From Panacibacter microcysteis (GTDB taxonomy: Bacteria; Bacteroidota; Bacteroidia; Chitinophagales; Chitinophagaceae): a DNA stretch of 64,000 bases. The notes under the pieces were generated by a model, which was not told where the DNA came from, did not search any database, and saw only the letters and a list, made by a program, of their open reading frames with translations. Below, one piece after another: positions 25,889-35,035 of this stretch. Every line of letters begins with the position of its first letter. The stretch's first letter is position 1. The position numbers and the translations under genes were made by a program. The DNA lies in assembly GCF_015831355.1 (NCBI RefSeq), contig NZ_JADWYR010000002.1, positions 992,001-1,056,000 of the forward strand, written 5' to 3'.

Positions 25889-28537
25889 ATGCGTACACTC
25901 ATGCTTTTTTTGTTGCTGTGTATTTACCAATCAGCTACTGCACAACAACCGTTGTACAAAGACTCAACTGCGCCGGTTGAAAAGCGGGTAGCAGATCTTT
26001 TGTCGCGGATGACCCCTGAAGAAAAATTCTGGCAATTGTTCATGATTCCCGGAGACCTGGATAATGCCACACCGGGTCAGTACAAAAATGGCATATTTGG
26101 TTTCCAGGTAAGTGCCGCCGGTAAGGGCGATGCAGGTGGGCAGTTGCTTAGTTATAATACCAGCGAAAACGCATTACTGTTAACACAGAAGATAAACAGT
26201 ATTCAACGATACTTTGTAGCGCAAACGAGACTTGGTATCCCGATCATTGCATTTGATGAGGCTTTGCACGGGCTTGTAAGAGACGGCGCCACTGCTTTCC
26301 CGCAGTCTGTTGCGCTTGCCGCAACATGGGATACCGCTTTAATGCACAAAGTTGCAATGGCCATTGCCGTTGAAACAAAAGCAAGGGGTATAAGAGATAT
26401 TCTTACCCCGGTTGTAAACATAGCCAGTGATGTGCGCTGGGGCCGTACAGAAGAGACTTACGGCGAAGACCCGTTTCTTACCAGCGAAATGGGTGTTGCA
26501 TTTGTAAGCGCTTTCGAAAAAATGAATATCATCACCACGCCCAAACACTTTGTTGCCAATGTGGGCGATGGTGGCAGGGACAGTTACCCTGTTCACTGGA
26601 ACGAACGCCTGCTTGATGAAATATACTTCGCTCCTTTTAAGGCCTGTATAGAAAGAGGTGGGTCGCGCTCTGTAATGAGTGCCTATAATTCGCTTGATGG
26701 TATAGCCGCATCATCGAATAAATGGCTGCTTACAGAAAAACTGAAGAACGAATGGGGTTTTAAAGGCTTTGTAATTTCTGATGCCAATGCAGTTGGTGGA
26801 GAAGTGGTATTGCATAACACAGCCAAAGATTACGCTGAGGCAGGTTTACATGCTATCAACGGTGGTCTTGATGTGATCTTTCAAACAGAGTATAAACACC
26901 ACACGCTGTTTATAGATCCTTTTGTAAATGGCGGAATAGATGCGAAAAGAATCGACGATGCAGTGTCTCGTGTGCTGCGAGCTAAATTCGAACTCGGTCT
27001 TTTCGAACACTCTTATGTAGCCGAAGAAACGGTAAAAACACTGATGAAAGAAAAGCCACATAAAGCATTGGCAAAACAGGCTGCACTGGAATCGGCAGTA
27101 CTGCTAAAAAACGAAAAGCAAATATTACCCTTACAAAAGAGCATTAAAACAATTGCTGTAATCGGTGAAGATGCAGCCGCCGCAAGACTGGGTGGCTATA
27201 GCGGTAATGGCAATGGTAAAGTAAGCATCCTCGATGGCATTAAGGCCATTGCGAAAAACAGCACAATACTTTATGCGCCCGGCGCAGGCGTTGAAAACCA
27301 TGACTACAATGTGATCAGTAAAAAATATTTGTCGCATGCTAAGCAGCCAGGCCTGCAGGCTGCTTATTTTAACAACATTACGTTTAGCGGAGAACCTGCA
27401 GTAAAAAGGATAGACGAGCAGATAAACTTTAGCTGGACGTTGTTTCCACCAGACCCAAAACTTGATGTGGATTTTTATGCCGCAAGATGGACAGGGCAGT
27501 TAACGGCGCCTGCAACGGGCACTTTTAAAATCGGCCTGGAAGGTAATGATGGCTATCGCTTGTACATCAACGATAAAATGCTGATCGATAACTGGCAAAA
27601 ACAAACCTATACAACAAAGCTCGCAGACTTATCAATGGAGCAGGGAAAGCTATACAACCTCCGCGTGGAGTTCTATGAACCAAAAGGCAATGCACAGATA
27701 AAACTGGTCTGGAACGCTGATCTAAAGAATGACTGGAAAACAAAAATCCAAACCGCTGTGAACACTGCTAAACAGGCAGATGTAGCGATTATTGCTGCGG
27801 GTATTCACGAAGGCGAATTCCAGGACAGGGCAATGCTATCCTTACCCGGCCACCAGGAGGAACTCATCAATGCCGTTGCTGCTACAGGCAAACCGGTAGT
27901 AGTTGTACTGGTAGGTGGCAGCGCCATTACCATGAATAACTGGCTGCAAAACGTAAACAGTGTGCTGGATGTATGGTACCCCGGTGAAGAAGGTGGCCAT
28001 GCAGTAGCCGCGATACTTTTTGGAGATTATAACCCGGCCGGAAGATTGCCTGTAACTTTTCCCGTTAGTGAAGCACAGTTGCCTCTCGTGTACAACCATA
28101 AACCAACCGGCCGGGGAGATGATTACTACAACCTGAGTGGCGAGCCGTTGTTTCCTTTTGGATTTGGCTTAAGTTATACCAGTTTTGGCTATAGCAATAT
28201 GCGCCTAAGCAAAAACAACATCGGCAGCAAAGATTCCATAACTGTTACCTGTACAATAGAAAATACCGGTAAAACTCCCGGCGACGAAGTGGTGCAGCTT
28301 TATATACGCGACCTTCTTGCTTCGGTGGCAAGACCTGTAATGGAATTAAAAGGCTTCCGGCGTATGACGCTTAAACCGGGCGAAACAAAAGAGGTCAGCT
28401 TTTTAATTACGCCGGCTATGCTGAGCATGCTGAATAAAAACATGGAAACAGTGGTAGAGCCCGGAGACTTCAGGATCATGATCGGTGCATCGTCTCACGA
28501 TCTGCGTTTGAAACAAACCTTAACCGTACAGGACTAA
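25889..28537 (+). CDS. Beta-glucosidase/beta-xylosidase-type GH3 enzyme with PA14 domain
   Basis: An 882-residue secreted family 3 glycoside hydrolase. The signal peptide ends at SATAQQ. The N-terminal barrel carries the nucleophile Asp298 in GFVISDANAVG. The second alpha/beta domain holds GEFQDRAMLSLPGHQ near residue 642, which matches the acid/base region. A PA14 domain (about 488-610, GLQAAYFNN to QIKLVW) is inserted in it, and a fibronectin III-like C-terminal domain (VVQLYIRDL) completes the usual GH3 layout. The exact sugar cannot be told. It neighbours three other glycan-active genes. Confidence 0.92.
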   Translation: MRTLMLFLLLCIYQSATAQQPLYKDSTAPVEKRVADLLSRMTPEEKFWQLFMIPGDLDNATPGQYKNGIFGFQVSAAGKGDAGGQLLSYNTSENALLLTQKINSIQRYFVAQTRLGIPIIAFDEALHGLVRDGATAFPQSVALAATWDTALMHKVAMAIAVETKARGIRDILTPVVNIASDVRWGRTEETYGEDPFLTSEMGVAFVSAFEKMNIITTPKHFVANVGDGGRDSYPVHWNERLLDEIYFAPFKACIERGGSRSVMSAYNSLDGIAASSNKWLLTEKLKNEWGFKGFVISDANAVGGEVVLHNTAKDYAEAGLHAINGGLDVIFQTEYKHHTLFIDPFVNGGIDAKRIDDAVSRVLRAKFELGLFEHSYVAEETVKTLMKEKPHKALAKQAALESAVLLKNEKQILPLQKSIKTIAVIGEDAAAARLGGYSGNGNGKVSILDGIKAIAKNSTILYAPGAGVENHDYNVISKKYLSHAKQPGLQAAYFNNITFSGEPAVKRIDEQINFSWTLFPPDPKLDVDFYAARWTGQLTAPATGTFKIGLEGNDGYRLYINDKMLIDNWQKQTYTTKLADLSMEQGKLYNLRVEFYEPKGNAQIKLVWNADLKNDWKTKIQTAVNTAKQADVAIIAAGIHEGEFQDRAMLSLPGHQEELINAVAATGKPVVVVLVGGSAITMNNWLQNVNSVLDVWYPGEEGGHAVAAILFGDYNPAGRLPVTFPVSEAQLPLVYNHKPTGRGDDYYNLSGEPLFPFGFGLSYTSFGYSNMRLSKNNIGSKDSITVTCTIENTGKTPGDEVVQLYIRDLLASVARPVMELKGFRRMTLKPGETKEVSFLITPAMLSMLNKNMETVVEPGDFRIMIGASSHDLRLKQTLTVQD

Positions 28538-28645
28538 GCTTTTAGATACGAGATACGGTGCGGCAGCAATAATGCCAATGCCTGTTTATTTATTTTTTGC
28601 CTGTATATTTGGTATGAACCATAAAAAACAGGTCAACTAATTTTT

Positions 28646-29308
28646 ATGTTACCCTTCTATTCAGGCAAAGAAAAAGCCATCCGTATTTTTCTTTTCGTTA
28701 TCAGCTTTATTACTATTGTAGCTCAGTTCTGGCTTACTGTAACGGCCGCCGGCACAGAGCCAATGCTTACCAGGATTGTAAGGTTTTTTAGTTTCATGAC
28801 CATTCTTACCAACATACTGGTGGCGCTTGCATACGTATTACCACTGGCAGCACCATCTTCCAAAGCAGGGAGATTTTTTGCTAAACCAAATACACAATCT
28901 GCTATACTTGTGTACATCATTGTGGTGTGCCTTGGCTATCATTTTTTACTGGCCAATGTATGGAAGCCGGAAGGTTTGCAATACTGGGTTGATAAATCGC
29001 TGCATTACCTGGTGCCATTTTTATATCTCTTGTTTTACCTGGTGTTTGTAGTAAAAGGTACACTTGCTTTCAATAATGTTTACAGGTGGCTTATATACCC
29101 AACTGTTTATCTTGTTTATGCCATGACACGCGGCGCCATAACGGGCGATTACCCCTATCCTTTTTTAAATCTGCACACACACGAAGCATCAAAGGTTTAT
29201 GCGGTAATTGCGGTGCTGTTTGCTGTATATATTTCACTCTCTCTTATTGTTGTTGCGTTTGACAGGTTAATGGGTAAGCGGTCTGCGCTGGCACAAACAG
29301 CCCGGTAA
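28646..29308 (+). CDS. Pr6Pr family membrane protein
   Basis: A 220-residue integral membrane protein with about six hydrophobic helices. The family marker FFSFMTILTNILVALAYVLP lies near residue 48, and the conserved YPTVYLVYAMTRGAITGDYPYPFLN near 152-175 matches the Pr6Pr (proline-rich six-transmembrane-like) family. The function of this family in bacteria is unknown. It follows the GH3 gene by 108 bases on the same strand and may be cotranscribed with it. Confidence 0.8.
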   Translation: MLPFYSGKEKAIRIFLFVISFITIVAQFWLTVTAAGTEPMLTRIVRFFSFMTILTNILVALAYVLPLAAPSSKAGRFFAKPNTQSAILVYIIVVCLGYHFLLANVWKPEGLQYWVDKSLHYLVPFLYLLFYLVFVVKGTLAFNNVYRWLIYPTVYLVYAMTRGAITGDYPYPFLNLHTHEASKVYAVIAVLFAVYISLSLIVVAFDRLMGKRSALAQTAR

Positions 29309-29325
29309 AGCTGTTCTTTCGCTTT

Positions 29326-29405
29326 GGTCTTCGCGTTTGCTGAGTATTGCTTCAGGCGTACAAGAGTGCGACGCAACGGCAGCTCAATGCATGCACTGCC
29401 GCCTG
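29326..29405 (-). repeat. Dispersed intergenic repeat, locus 8 (R1, long form)
   Basis: An exact R1 core on - at 29358-29377. It has the long-form box GCAAACGCGAAGACC at 29326-29340, 17 bases from the core. The CCGGC box is degenerate (CAGGC, 29401-29405), 23 bases away. It lies between convergent genes. Confidence 0.92.
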
Positions 29406-29484
29406 GCCCCATCAATATTTACCACATAAAAAAACGTCCTGTTTTTTATGCAGAACGTTACAAACTTTTCAGAGAAGGTTGTTA

Positions 29485-30840
29485 TTAAAATTCGTTGTTG
29501 AGTGCAAAAACGGGTTTCCTGTACATCCACTGACCGCCGGTAAAATCAGGAAAATCTACTGTTTCGTTACCGAGTTCCACTGACTGCTCGCTCAGCGGCG
29601 TAATGGCGCTCCATGCAGCTGCATCATACACATCCAGCGGTGTAGGCACTTTGCGTTTAATAGCTTCTACCAGCGCATGTATTACAAAGAAGTCCATACC
29701 GCCATGCCCTGCACCTTTTGTTTCTTTACTCCACCTTGCCCATAAAGGGTGGTCGTATTTTTCCAGCCATGGCTGCGCATCTTCCCACACATCTTCTTTG
29801 GCGGCCTTGCCTTCTATGTAAATGCTTTTGTTTACATCCATCCATATACCTTCTGTACCCTGCACACGAAAACCTAATGAGTATGGTCTTGGCAGGTTGG
29901 TATCGTGCTGCAATAAAATAGTTTCGCCATTGGCGCAGGTAATGTTTGTGGTAACCACATCGCCCAGTTTAAAATTCACCTTTGCATTCGGGTGGTTTTC
30001 ACCGCCGTTCTTTACAACATAATTATGCAACCCTCTTGCCTTTGATGAAAAAGAACAAAGATTTACAAACCTGTTACCACGGTTGATATTGATGCATTGC
30101 GCCACAGGCCCTATACCATGGGTGGGGTAAAGGTCTCCGTTGCGCCGTACGGAATGTTCTGTTCTCCAGTGTGCTTCTGAAAAGGCTTTTTCGCCAAACT
30201 CCACACCGTGGCCATACATATGTACACCATCATTAAACTTTACGGCACGCAGATCGTGCTGGTAGCCGCCCTGCAGGTGTATAAGCTCGCCAAACAAACC
30301 CTGGCGTACCATATTAAGTATAGCCATTACATCTCTGCGGTAACAAACATTTTCCATCATCATTACATGCGCATTGTGCTGCTCTGCGGCCTTTACCACA
30401 TCCCAGTGATCCTGCAGTGTTATACCAAGCACCACTTCTGTACCTACATATTTTACGCCTGCATCCAGCGCGCCGATGATCATTGGTTTATGCCACTCCC
30501 ACGGTGTGGCAATGATAACACCATCTACAGGTACTTTTTCCAGCATCGTCTTCCATGCATAGCCATTGCCTGTAAAAACCTGCGGCATCTTTTTGCCACT
30601 TTTGCTAATGGTTTCTTTGGTGCTGTTCAGTGCACGTTCTTCAATATCGCAAATGGCCACCAGTTCTACATCTTCCCTGTTAAGCAGCAACTCCACATGG
30701 CCATGGCCTCTTGCGCCGGTACCAATAACCGCCATTTTCACTTTTGCATCTGCCTGTTGCCCGGCAAACATTGTATGGTTTGCCAGCATGGCGCCTGCAG
30801 TCATTAAGCCGGTATTTCTTACAAAATTCCTTCTGTTCAT
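29485..30840 (-). CDS. GH109-type alpha-N-acetylgalactosaminidase (Gfo/Idh/MocA fold), Tat-exported
   Basis: A 451-residue NAD-dependent glycosidase of the Gfo/Idh/MocA fold. The N-terminus MNRRNFVRNTGLMTAGAML is a twin-arginine signal. The Rossmann motif is VIGTGARGHGHVELL. The long inserts and the C-terminal GGQWMYRKPVFALNNEF are the pattern of glycoside hydrolase family 109, which uses NAD+ transiently to cleave terminal alpha-GalNAc. Tat export lets it leave the cell with NAD+ already bound. The start at 30840 is preferred over 30864 because it opens the Tat motif. It sits in a cluster with GH29, GH3 and a sialidase-like gene. Confidence 0.85.
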   Translation of the reverse strand: MNRRNFVRNTGLMTAGAMLANHTMFAGQQADAKVKMAVIGTGARGHGHVELLLNREDVELVAICDIEERALNSTKETISKSGKKMPQVFTGNGYAWKTMLEKVPVDGVIIATPWEWHKPMIIGALDAGVKYVGTEVVLGITLQDHWDVVKAAEQHNAHVMMMENVCYRRDVMAILNMVRQGLFGELIHLQGGYQHDLRAVKFNDGVHMYGHGVEFGEKAFSEAHWRTEHSVRRNGDLYPTHGIGPVAQCININRGNRFVNLCSFSSKARGLHNYVVKNGGENHPNAKVNFKLGDVVTTNITCANGETILLQHDTNLPRPYSLGFRVQGTEGIWMDVNKSIYIEGKAAKEDVWEDAQPWLEKYDHPLWARWSKETKGAGHGGMDFFVIHALVEAIKRKVPTPLDVYDAAAWSAITPLSEQSVELGNETVDFPDFTGGQWMYRKPVFALNNEF

Positions 30841-30941
30841 GTTGATTAATTTACAGTTTGGCAAGTTTAGGTGAAAGTAAAGAAATCATGCTTACCTGCT
30901 GTAATCAAACGGTTGCATGGTTTTAATTTTTTATGTGGTAG

Positions 30942-31213
30942 CCGGCAGCATTGCTACTATGATGCTTTGGTTGTGTCACTCACTTGTACGGCTGGTTTGC
31001 TATTCAGCATGGGCAAAGTGGCTAAGTATTTGCAGCATGGTTGATGCTGTAAAAAACCAAAAATTTTTACAGGGTTTTTTATGCTTTGCACGTAATAAAC
31101 GGAGCGCAACATTTATTAACCACATTGCAAAAAACACATCGCTGCAGCCGCCATGAAAACTGAACCTTCAAGTGAGTGACACAACAGGCGATACCATAAA
31201 AAACTGCTGCCGG
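30942..31213. repeat. Dispersed intergenic repeat, locus 9 (two R2 copies facing each other)
   Basis: An exact R2 core on + at 30970-30989 and a degenerate R2 on - at 31166-31185 (GTAC end changed to GAAG), 176 bases apart. Both have CCGGC boxes exactly 23 bases away (30942-30946 and 31209-31213). They occupy the middle of a 564-base gap between divergent genes (30841-31404), which otherwise shows no coding sequence. Confidence 0.9.
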
Positions 31214-31355
31214 TAAACACCAGCTTTCATCGTATTTCCCGGATGACGGAACAACCGGAAAGAAAGCTTTAAACAGCGTGCACCTGGTAACGATCTTTAT
31301 TCACAGTATCAACGTGCCCGTTACCAACCCATTTTTCCGTTTATGGAAGTTATCC

Positions 31356-31367
31356 TTTACCGGTAAA
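31356..31367. promoter_or_regulatory. 12-bp palindrome upstream of the GIN gene
   Basis: TTTACCGGTAAA is a perfect palindrome 37 bases before the ATG of the GIN-domain gene. It could be an operator, but there is only one copy and no regulator nearby. Confidence 0.25.
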
Positions 31368-31404
31368 AAGAGATTGTATAATTTTCAGCCGTAAAACAAA
31401 CACC

Positions 31405-32127
31405 ATGAGAAAATTAATCCTGTTTATTTTGCCTGCGCTGGTTACTTTGTCTTCGTGCGACGAAGTATTTAGAAAAACCGTTAATGGCAGCGGCAACATA
31501 ACTTCAGAAAACCGCAGCATCAACAGTGCTGATAAAATAAAATCCTTCGGCAGTTTCGATATCGTGATTATACAGGGCAACACGCCTTCTGTAAAAGTGG
31601 AAGCTGATGATAACCTGATGGAATACATTCTTACAAGGAATGAAGGCGATGCGCTGGTTATTAAAACAAGAGAAGGATATAACCTGCGCTCAGATGATGC
31701 TATAAAAGTTACCGTTACAACAAATGAACTGGAACTGCTGGAAGTTGCGGGCAGCGGCAATGTTACCGGCCAGGGTAAGTTTACTGGTCGTGACAGGTTG
31801 AAAATTTCTGTGGCAGGCAGCGGTAATGTAGACCTGGATGTAAACTCGCCTGATATTGATGTAAACATTGCAGGCAGCGGAAACATTGGCTTGCGCGGCG
31901 AAACAAGGGATTCTAAAATAAGTATTGCGGGTATGGGCGATTACAATGCCGATAACCTGAAAAGTGAGACAGTAAAAATTAATATTGCCGGCAGTGGCAA
32001 TACAAAAGTGTATGCATCAGAAAGCCTGGATGTAGAGATTGCTGGTAGCGGTGATGTATATTACCGCGGTGAACCGGCCATTACCAAACACATTGCAGGT
32101 AGCGGTAAAATAAGCAGGATCGAATAG
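31405..32127 (+). CDS. Head GIN domain (DUF2807) lipoprotein
   Basis: A 240-residue lipoprotein with lipobox LSSCD. The DUF2807/GIN domain shows the regular beta-helix-like repeats with GSGN at each turn (VAGSGN, IAGSGN and similar, at least six). The opening FGSFDIVIIQG is the family start. These proteins are periplasmic or surface-attached adhesin-like solenoids with no assigned function. It is followed by a bidirectional terminator shared with the YdcF gene. Confidence 0.9.
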   Translation: MRKLILFILPALVTLSSCDEVFRKTVNGSGNITSENRSINSADKIKSFGSFDIVIIQGNTPSVKVEADDNLMEYILTRNEGDALVIKTREGYNLRSDDAIKVTVTTNELELLEVAGSGNVTGQGKFTGRDRLKISVAGSGNVDLDVNSPDIDVNIAGSGNIGLRGETRDSKISIAGMGDYNADNLKSETVKINIAGSGNTKVYASESLDVEIAGSGDVYYRGEPAITKHIAGSGKISRIE

Positions 32128-32144
32128 CACAGCGCTGTATCGGT

Positions 32145-32178
32145 AAAAAAATCCGGCTTTAAGAAGCTGGATTTTTTT
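32145..32178. terminator. Bidirectional intrinsic terminator, GIN gene/YdcF gene
   Basis: A stem AAAAAAATCCGGCTT against AAGCTGGATTTTTTT with one G-T pair and a 4-base loop. The T run at the end and its A run counterpart serve both convergent genes. Confidence 0.88.
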
Positions 32179-32181
32179 ATG

Positions 32182-32865
32182 CTACTCATACGCCAGTGTA
32201 TCAAGTTTATTTCCCATTGTACCTTTCATTCTTTCCCAGAAATTCTCCCTTTCAGTAATGGCTACAAAATCTTTGTTGTATGCCTTTTGGTAATCAATCG
32301 GCGGGTCGGTCATCAAAGGTTCCATAGCTTTTAGCGTATCAAAAACAATTGGGATAATGCCCACATCTGTGGCCACTTTTGTGTACGTAAACTGGGTAAG
32401 CATTTTTGCCTGGAACGGATCTGTGGCAAGCGCAATTTTATGAAACCCCAGTTTCCTGGATTTTTTGTAGGAGTAGTAAATATTCTCTGTGCTGTGCTCT
32501 GCTTTTATTTCTGTAAAAATATGTTCTTTGGGTATGCCTATGGCTGCAGCGTACATGGCCATTATCTCGCCTTCGTAATATGGTGTATACACAGATGAGC
32601 CTGAGTACATAATGTTTTTGGCTATGCCTTTATCGTACAGGTATTTTGACCAGTATACACGCGCTTTCATGGTTCTGCTCCATTTCCCTGCTGCGGTATC
32701 AAAAGGCACACCTGGTACAACAACCATATCATATTGTGTTTGCTGAGATTCCTGCAGCTTGCGCCTGGTTGACTTTGCAGAAAATGCACAGGCACTTAAG
32801 ATGATCATGGAAAGAAACATGATGAGGCGTAATGTTTTTAACCTGTTGGATTTTTTCTTTAGCAT
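32182..32865 (-). CDS. YdcF/SanA family (DUF218) lipoprotein-like protein
   Basis: A 227-residue protein. A hydrophobic N-terminal segment ends in the lipobox-like ILSAC. The DUF218 domain follows, with YDMVVVPGVPF, the SGSS motif (MYSGSSVYTP) and the Glu-His-Ser-Thr-Glu step (AEHSTENIYYS) typical of ElyC/SanA/YdcF proteins linked to envelope polysaccharide or peptidoglycan metabolism. The exact reaction is not known. The start at 32865 is chosen over 32892 because the basic stretch before the membrane segment begins there. Confidence 0.82.
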   Translation of the reverse strand: MLKKKSNRLKTLRLIMFLSMIILSACAFSAKSTRRKLQESQQTQYDMVVVPGVPFDTAAGKWSRTMKARVYWSKYLYDKGIAKNIMYSGSSVYTPYYEGEIMAMYAAAIGIPKEHIFTEIKAEHSTENIYYSYKKSRKLGFHKIALATDPFQAKMLTQFTYTKVATDVGIIPIVFDTLKAMEPLMTDPPIDYQKAYNKDFVAITERENFWERMKGTMGNKLDTLAYE

Positions 32866-32983
32866 ACCAAAAATTGTAAATGACTGCAACAAACAACTGT
32901 GTTATTTGTTCAAGGAATTTAGTGCTTTAATCTGAAAAGATTACGCATTTTGCATGCCATAAACAATTAAACCGGCAAAAAGA

Positions 32984-33394
32984 ATGTATCAATCAGTAAC
33001 ACAAATGCGTGTACGCTATGCGGAAACAGACCAGATGAATGTAGTATACTACGGTAACTATGCACAATACTTTGAGGTGGGCCGCGTGGAAAGTATACGG
33101 CAGTTGGGTTACACTTATAAAGACATGGAACATTCCGGTGTTATTATGCCTGTGGTGGAAATGCATGTGCGCTACCTGCGCCCGGCAACGTATGATGATC
33201 TGCTTACTGTTAAAACCACCCTTCGCGAACTGCCCACAGATCACAGGATCGAGTTCTTCCAGGAAGTGTTGAATGAAGCCGGTAAACTGCTTTGCGCCGG
33301 CACCGTAAAGCTGTTTTTTTTAAATGCAGGCGACAGAAGCAAAACGCAAATGCCGGCGGCTATGCGCCAAAGCCTGATGCCGTATTTCCAGTAA
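32984..33394 (+). CDS. Hotdog-fold acyl-CoA thioesterase (YbgC/4HBT family)
   Basis: A 136-residue single hotdog domain. The signature RYAETDQMNVVYYGNYAQYF carries the catalytic Asp and the Tyr-Gly-Asn pattern of 4-hydroxybenzoyl-CoA/YbgC thioesterases, which hydrolyse acyl-CoA esters in the cytosol. The acyl chain specificity cannot be told. It ends one base before the end of the convergent PBP4 gene, so there is no room for a separate terminator. Confidence 0.88.
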   Translation: MYQSVTQMRVRYAETDQMNVVYYGNYAQYFEVGRVESIRQLGYTYKDMEHSGVIMPVVEMHVRYLRPATYDDLLTVKTTLRELPTDHRIEFFQEVLNEAGKLLCAGTVKLFFLNAGDRSKTQMPAAMRQSLMPYFQ

Positions 33395-33395
33395 A

Positions 33396-34793
33396 TCATT
33401 TTAGTACATCAAGCACTTTGTACATGGCTGGCACAATGCTGCCGGCGGCTGTATCGTAATTGTTGATGATAATAGCAAAGGTGTAGGTAATGCCATTTGC
33501 CGCTGTGTGATAACCGGCATAAGCTTTTGCACCACCAATCGTTCCGCTTTTCATGTGCATGCCATTGTACACCGGCAACGCATTGTAAAAACTGTTGTAC
33601 CACGTTTTGTTTTTTGCAAATTGTAAAGCCGTTACCAGCGCATGCGTGGTAACCCGGTTTTGTGGCGAAAGGCCGCTGCCATCTACTATGTTCAATGCAG
33701 CTTTTTCTATCCCGTTATTGTTCCAGAACGTTTTCACCAGCTCCACTCCTGCTGTTGTAGTACCTGCACCGGTTGCTTGATAAGACATTGTTTTCAGCAA
33801 CGCTTCACCATACAGGTTAATGCTTTTTTGCAGGAACCAGTAATTGATCGAATCCAGTGTTGGTGATGTGAGATTTGAAAGCTGTGTTGCGGTTTTGTCT
33901 GCAGCAGTATTGTACAACACTTTTGTTTGTGTGTGCTGCCCCATATTTTTTTCGGCAAGCATCGCCGCCAGTTCTTCGCCCAACTGTAAGGCAGGCTCCG
34001 GCAATGCACCCGATAGTTTAAAACGTTGTTCGCCTGCCGGTACTGTGCCATCAACAAAACCGTTGTTTGAATATGGCGGCAGGTATATGTAACCGTTATC
34101 ACCGCTGCCGGGCTTACCACTCATTAAATTGTTGTTGATGTTTGTATGGTATAATACCGGCTCGGTTCCGGTAATCGTTACGTTGTCTCCTTCATTCTTG
34201 CCGGGTTTCAGCAACAGGTCATATTGATTTTCGTTCCAGTTTATGGCCCAGCTTCCTGCGCCGTAGTAATTGCCGATGTCGTCCCAAATCCAGCCACCAG
34301 GCAGGGGTTGATAGTCAAAGGCGGTATTATCAATCACAATGTTGCCCGCTATTGTGGCAATGCCTGCATTGCTTAGCTGCACAAGGATATTCTGCAGTAC
34401 AATTTCTCTCGTGGTCTGCGAAAAACGCCAGCTTCCAAGTGTGGGGTCACCAGATCCTTTAATGATCAGGTCACCCTGCAAAACATGGTCTACAATTTTT
34501 CCTGAATACAGTATGGAAGTATTGTACCTGTATGCACTGCCCAGTTTTTCAAATGCAGCAATACCCGTAAAAACCTTTTGTGTGCTTGCCGGTGCCAGGC
34601 CTGTTTGCTCATTCAATGCAAATACAGGTTTACCGCTTGTTGTTTCAACCACGTACAAACTCATAGAAGCATGTTTCATTTGAGGTGCCTGCTGCAACTG
34701 CTTTACTGCTTTATCAATGCGTTGCGGCAAAGTTTGAGCGCCGGTTTCCAAACAGGTTATTACCAAAACCATTATAATCACATGTCTTTTCAT
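33396..34793 (-). CDS. dacB: D-alanyl-D-alanine carboxypeptidase/endopeptidase, PBP4 type
   Basis: A 465-residue periplasmic enzyme of the S13 family that trims peptidoglycan peptide side chains and cleaves cross-links. The three active-site motifs are clear: SxxK in PASTQKVF (near residue 70), SxN in DGSGLSPQN (near 355), and KSGT in MKSGTIGG (near 410). The signal peptide ends at LETGAQ. The start at 34793 (MKRH) is preferred over the two ATGs a few codons upstream, though they differ little. It is divergent from cinA. Confidence 0.92.
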   Translation of the reverse strand: MKRHVIIMVLVITCLETGAQTLPQRIDKAVKQLQQAPQMKHASMSLYVVETTSGKPVFALNEQTGLAPASTQKVFTGIAAFEKLGSAYRYNTSILYSGKIVDHVLQGDLIIKGSGDPTLGSWRFSQTTREIVLQNILVQLSNAGIATIAGNIVIDNTAFDYQPLPGGWIWDDIGNYYGAGSWAINWNENQYDLLLKPGKNEGDNVTITGTEPVLYHTNINNNLMSGKPGSGDNGYIYLPPYSNNGFVDGTVPAGEQRFKLSGALPEPALQLGEELAAMLAEKNMGQHTQTKVLYNTAADKTATQLSNLTSPTLDSINYWFLQKSINLYGEALLKTMSYQATGAGTTTAGVELVKTFWNNNGIEKAALNIVDGSGLSPQNRVTTHALVTALQFAKNKTWYNSFYNALPVYNGMHMKSGTIGGAKAYAGYHTAANGITYTFAIIINNYDTAAGSIVPAMYKVLDVLK

Positions 34794-34841
34794 AAGCATC
34801 ATTTACCTTGCGCTAAAATAGTGTTTGTTTTATTGATGAGC

Positions 34842-34920
34842 CCGGCTTAAGTACATGCATAAAGCTTTCGTTGCGTCGCACTCTTGTACTTTTGAAACTT
34901 TATGCAGCAAACGCGAAGAT
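34842..34920 (+). repeat. Dispersed intergenic repeat, locus 10 (R1, long form)
   Basis: An exact R1 core at 34870-34889, CCGGC 23 bases before it (34842-34846) and GCAAACGCGAAGA 17 bases after it (34907-34919). In this copy TGCATAAAG (34857-34865) and CTTTATGCA bracket the core as a perfect inverted repeat. It lies in the dacB/cinA divergent gap. Confidence 0.92.
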
Positions 34921-35035
34921 CAACGCGTAGGTACAATATAGAACTGATGAAAAGGCACAACCGGGAACATCGTTTATGCTTTCGTATGCATGATAATATT
35001 TAGTTACTAAAAACACACAGCAGAATTGTTACAAT

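Noticed and set aside
29434-29460. A terminator hairpin between the Pr6Pr and GH109 genes
   Set aside because: AACGT and CTG pair with their counterparts only with a mismatch and a long loop; too weak to annotate.
29347-29583. Short frames translating the repeat (YKSATQRQ, ECDAT and RRTLV types)
   Set aside because: They are translations of the dispersed repeat in different frames, not conserved proteins.
30208-30807. A 199-codon + strand frame opposite the GH109 gene
   Set aside because: It is antisense to a gene with clear domains, and its His/Cys/Tyr-rich translation has no recognisable motif.
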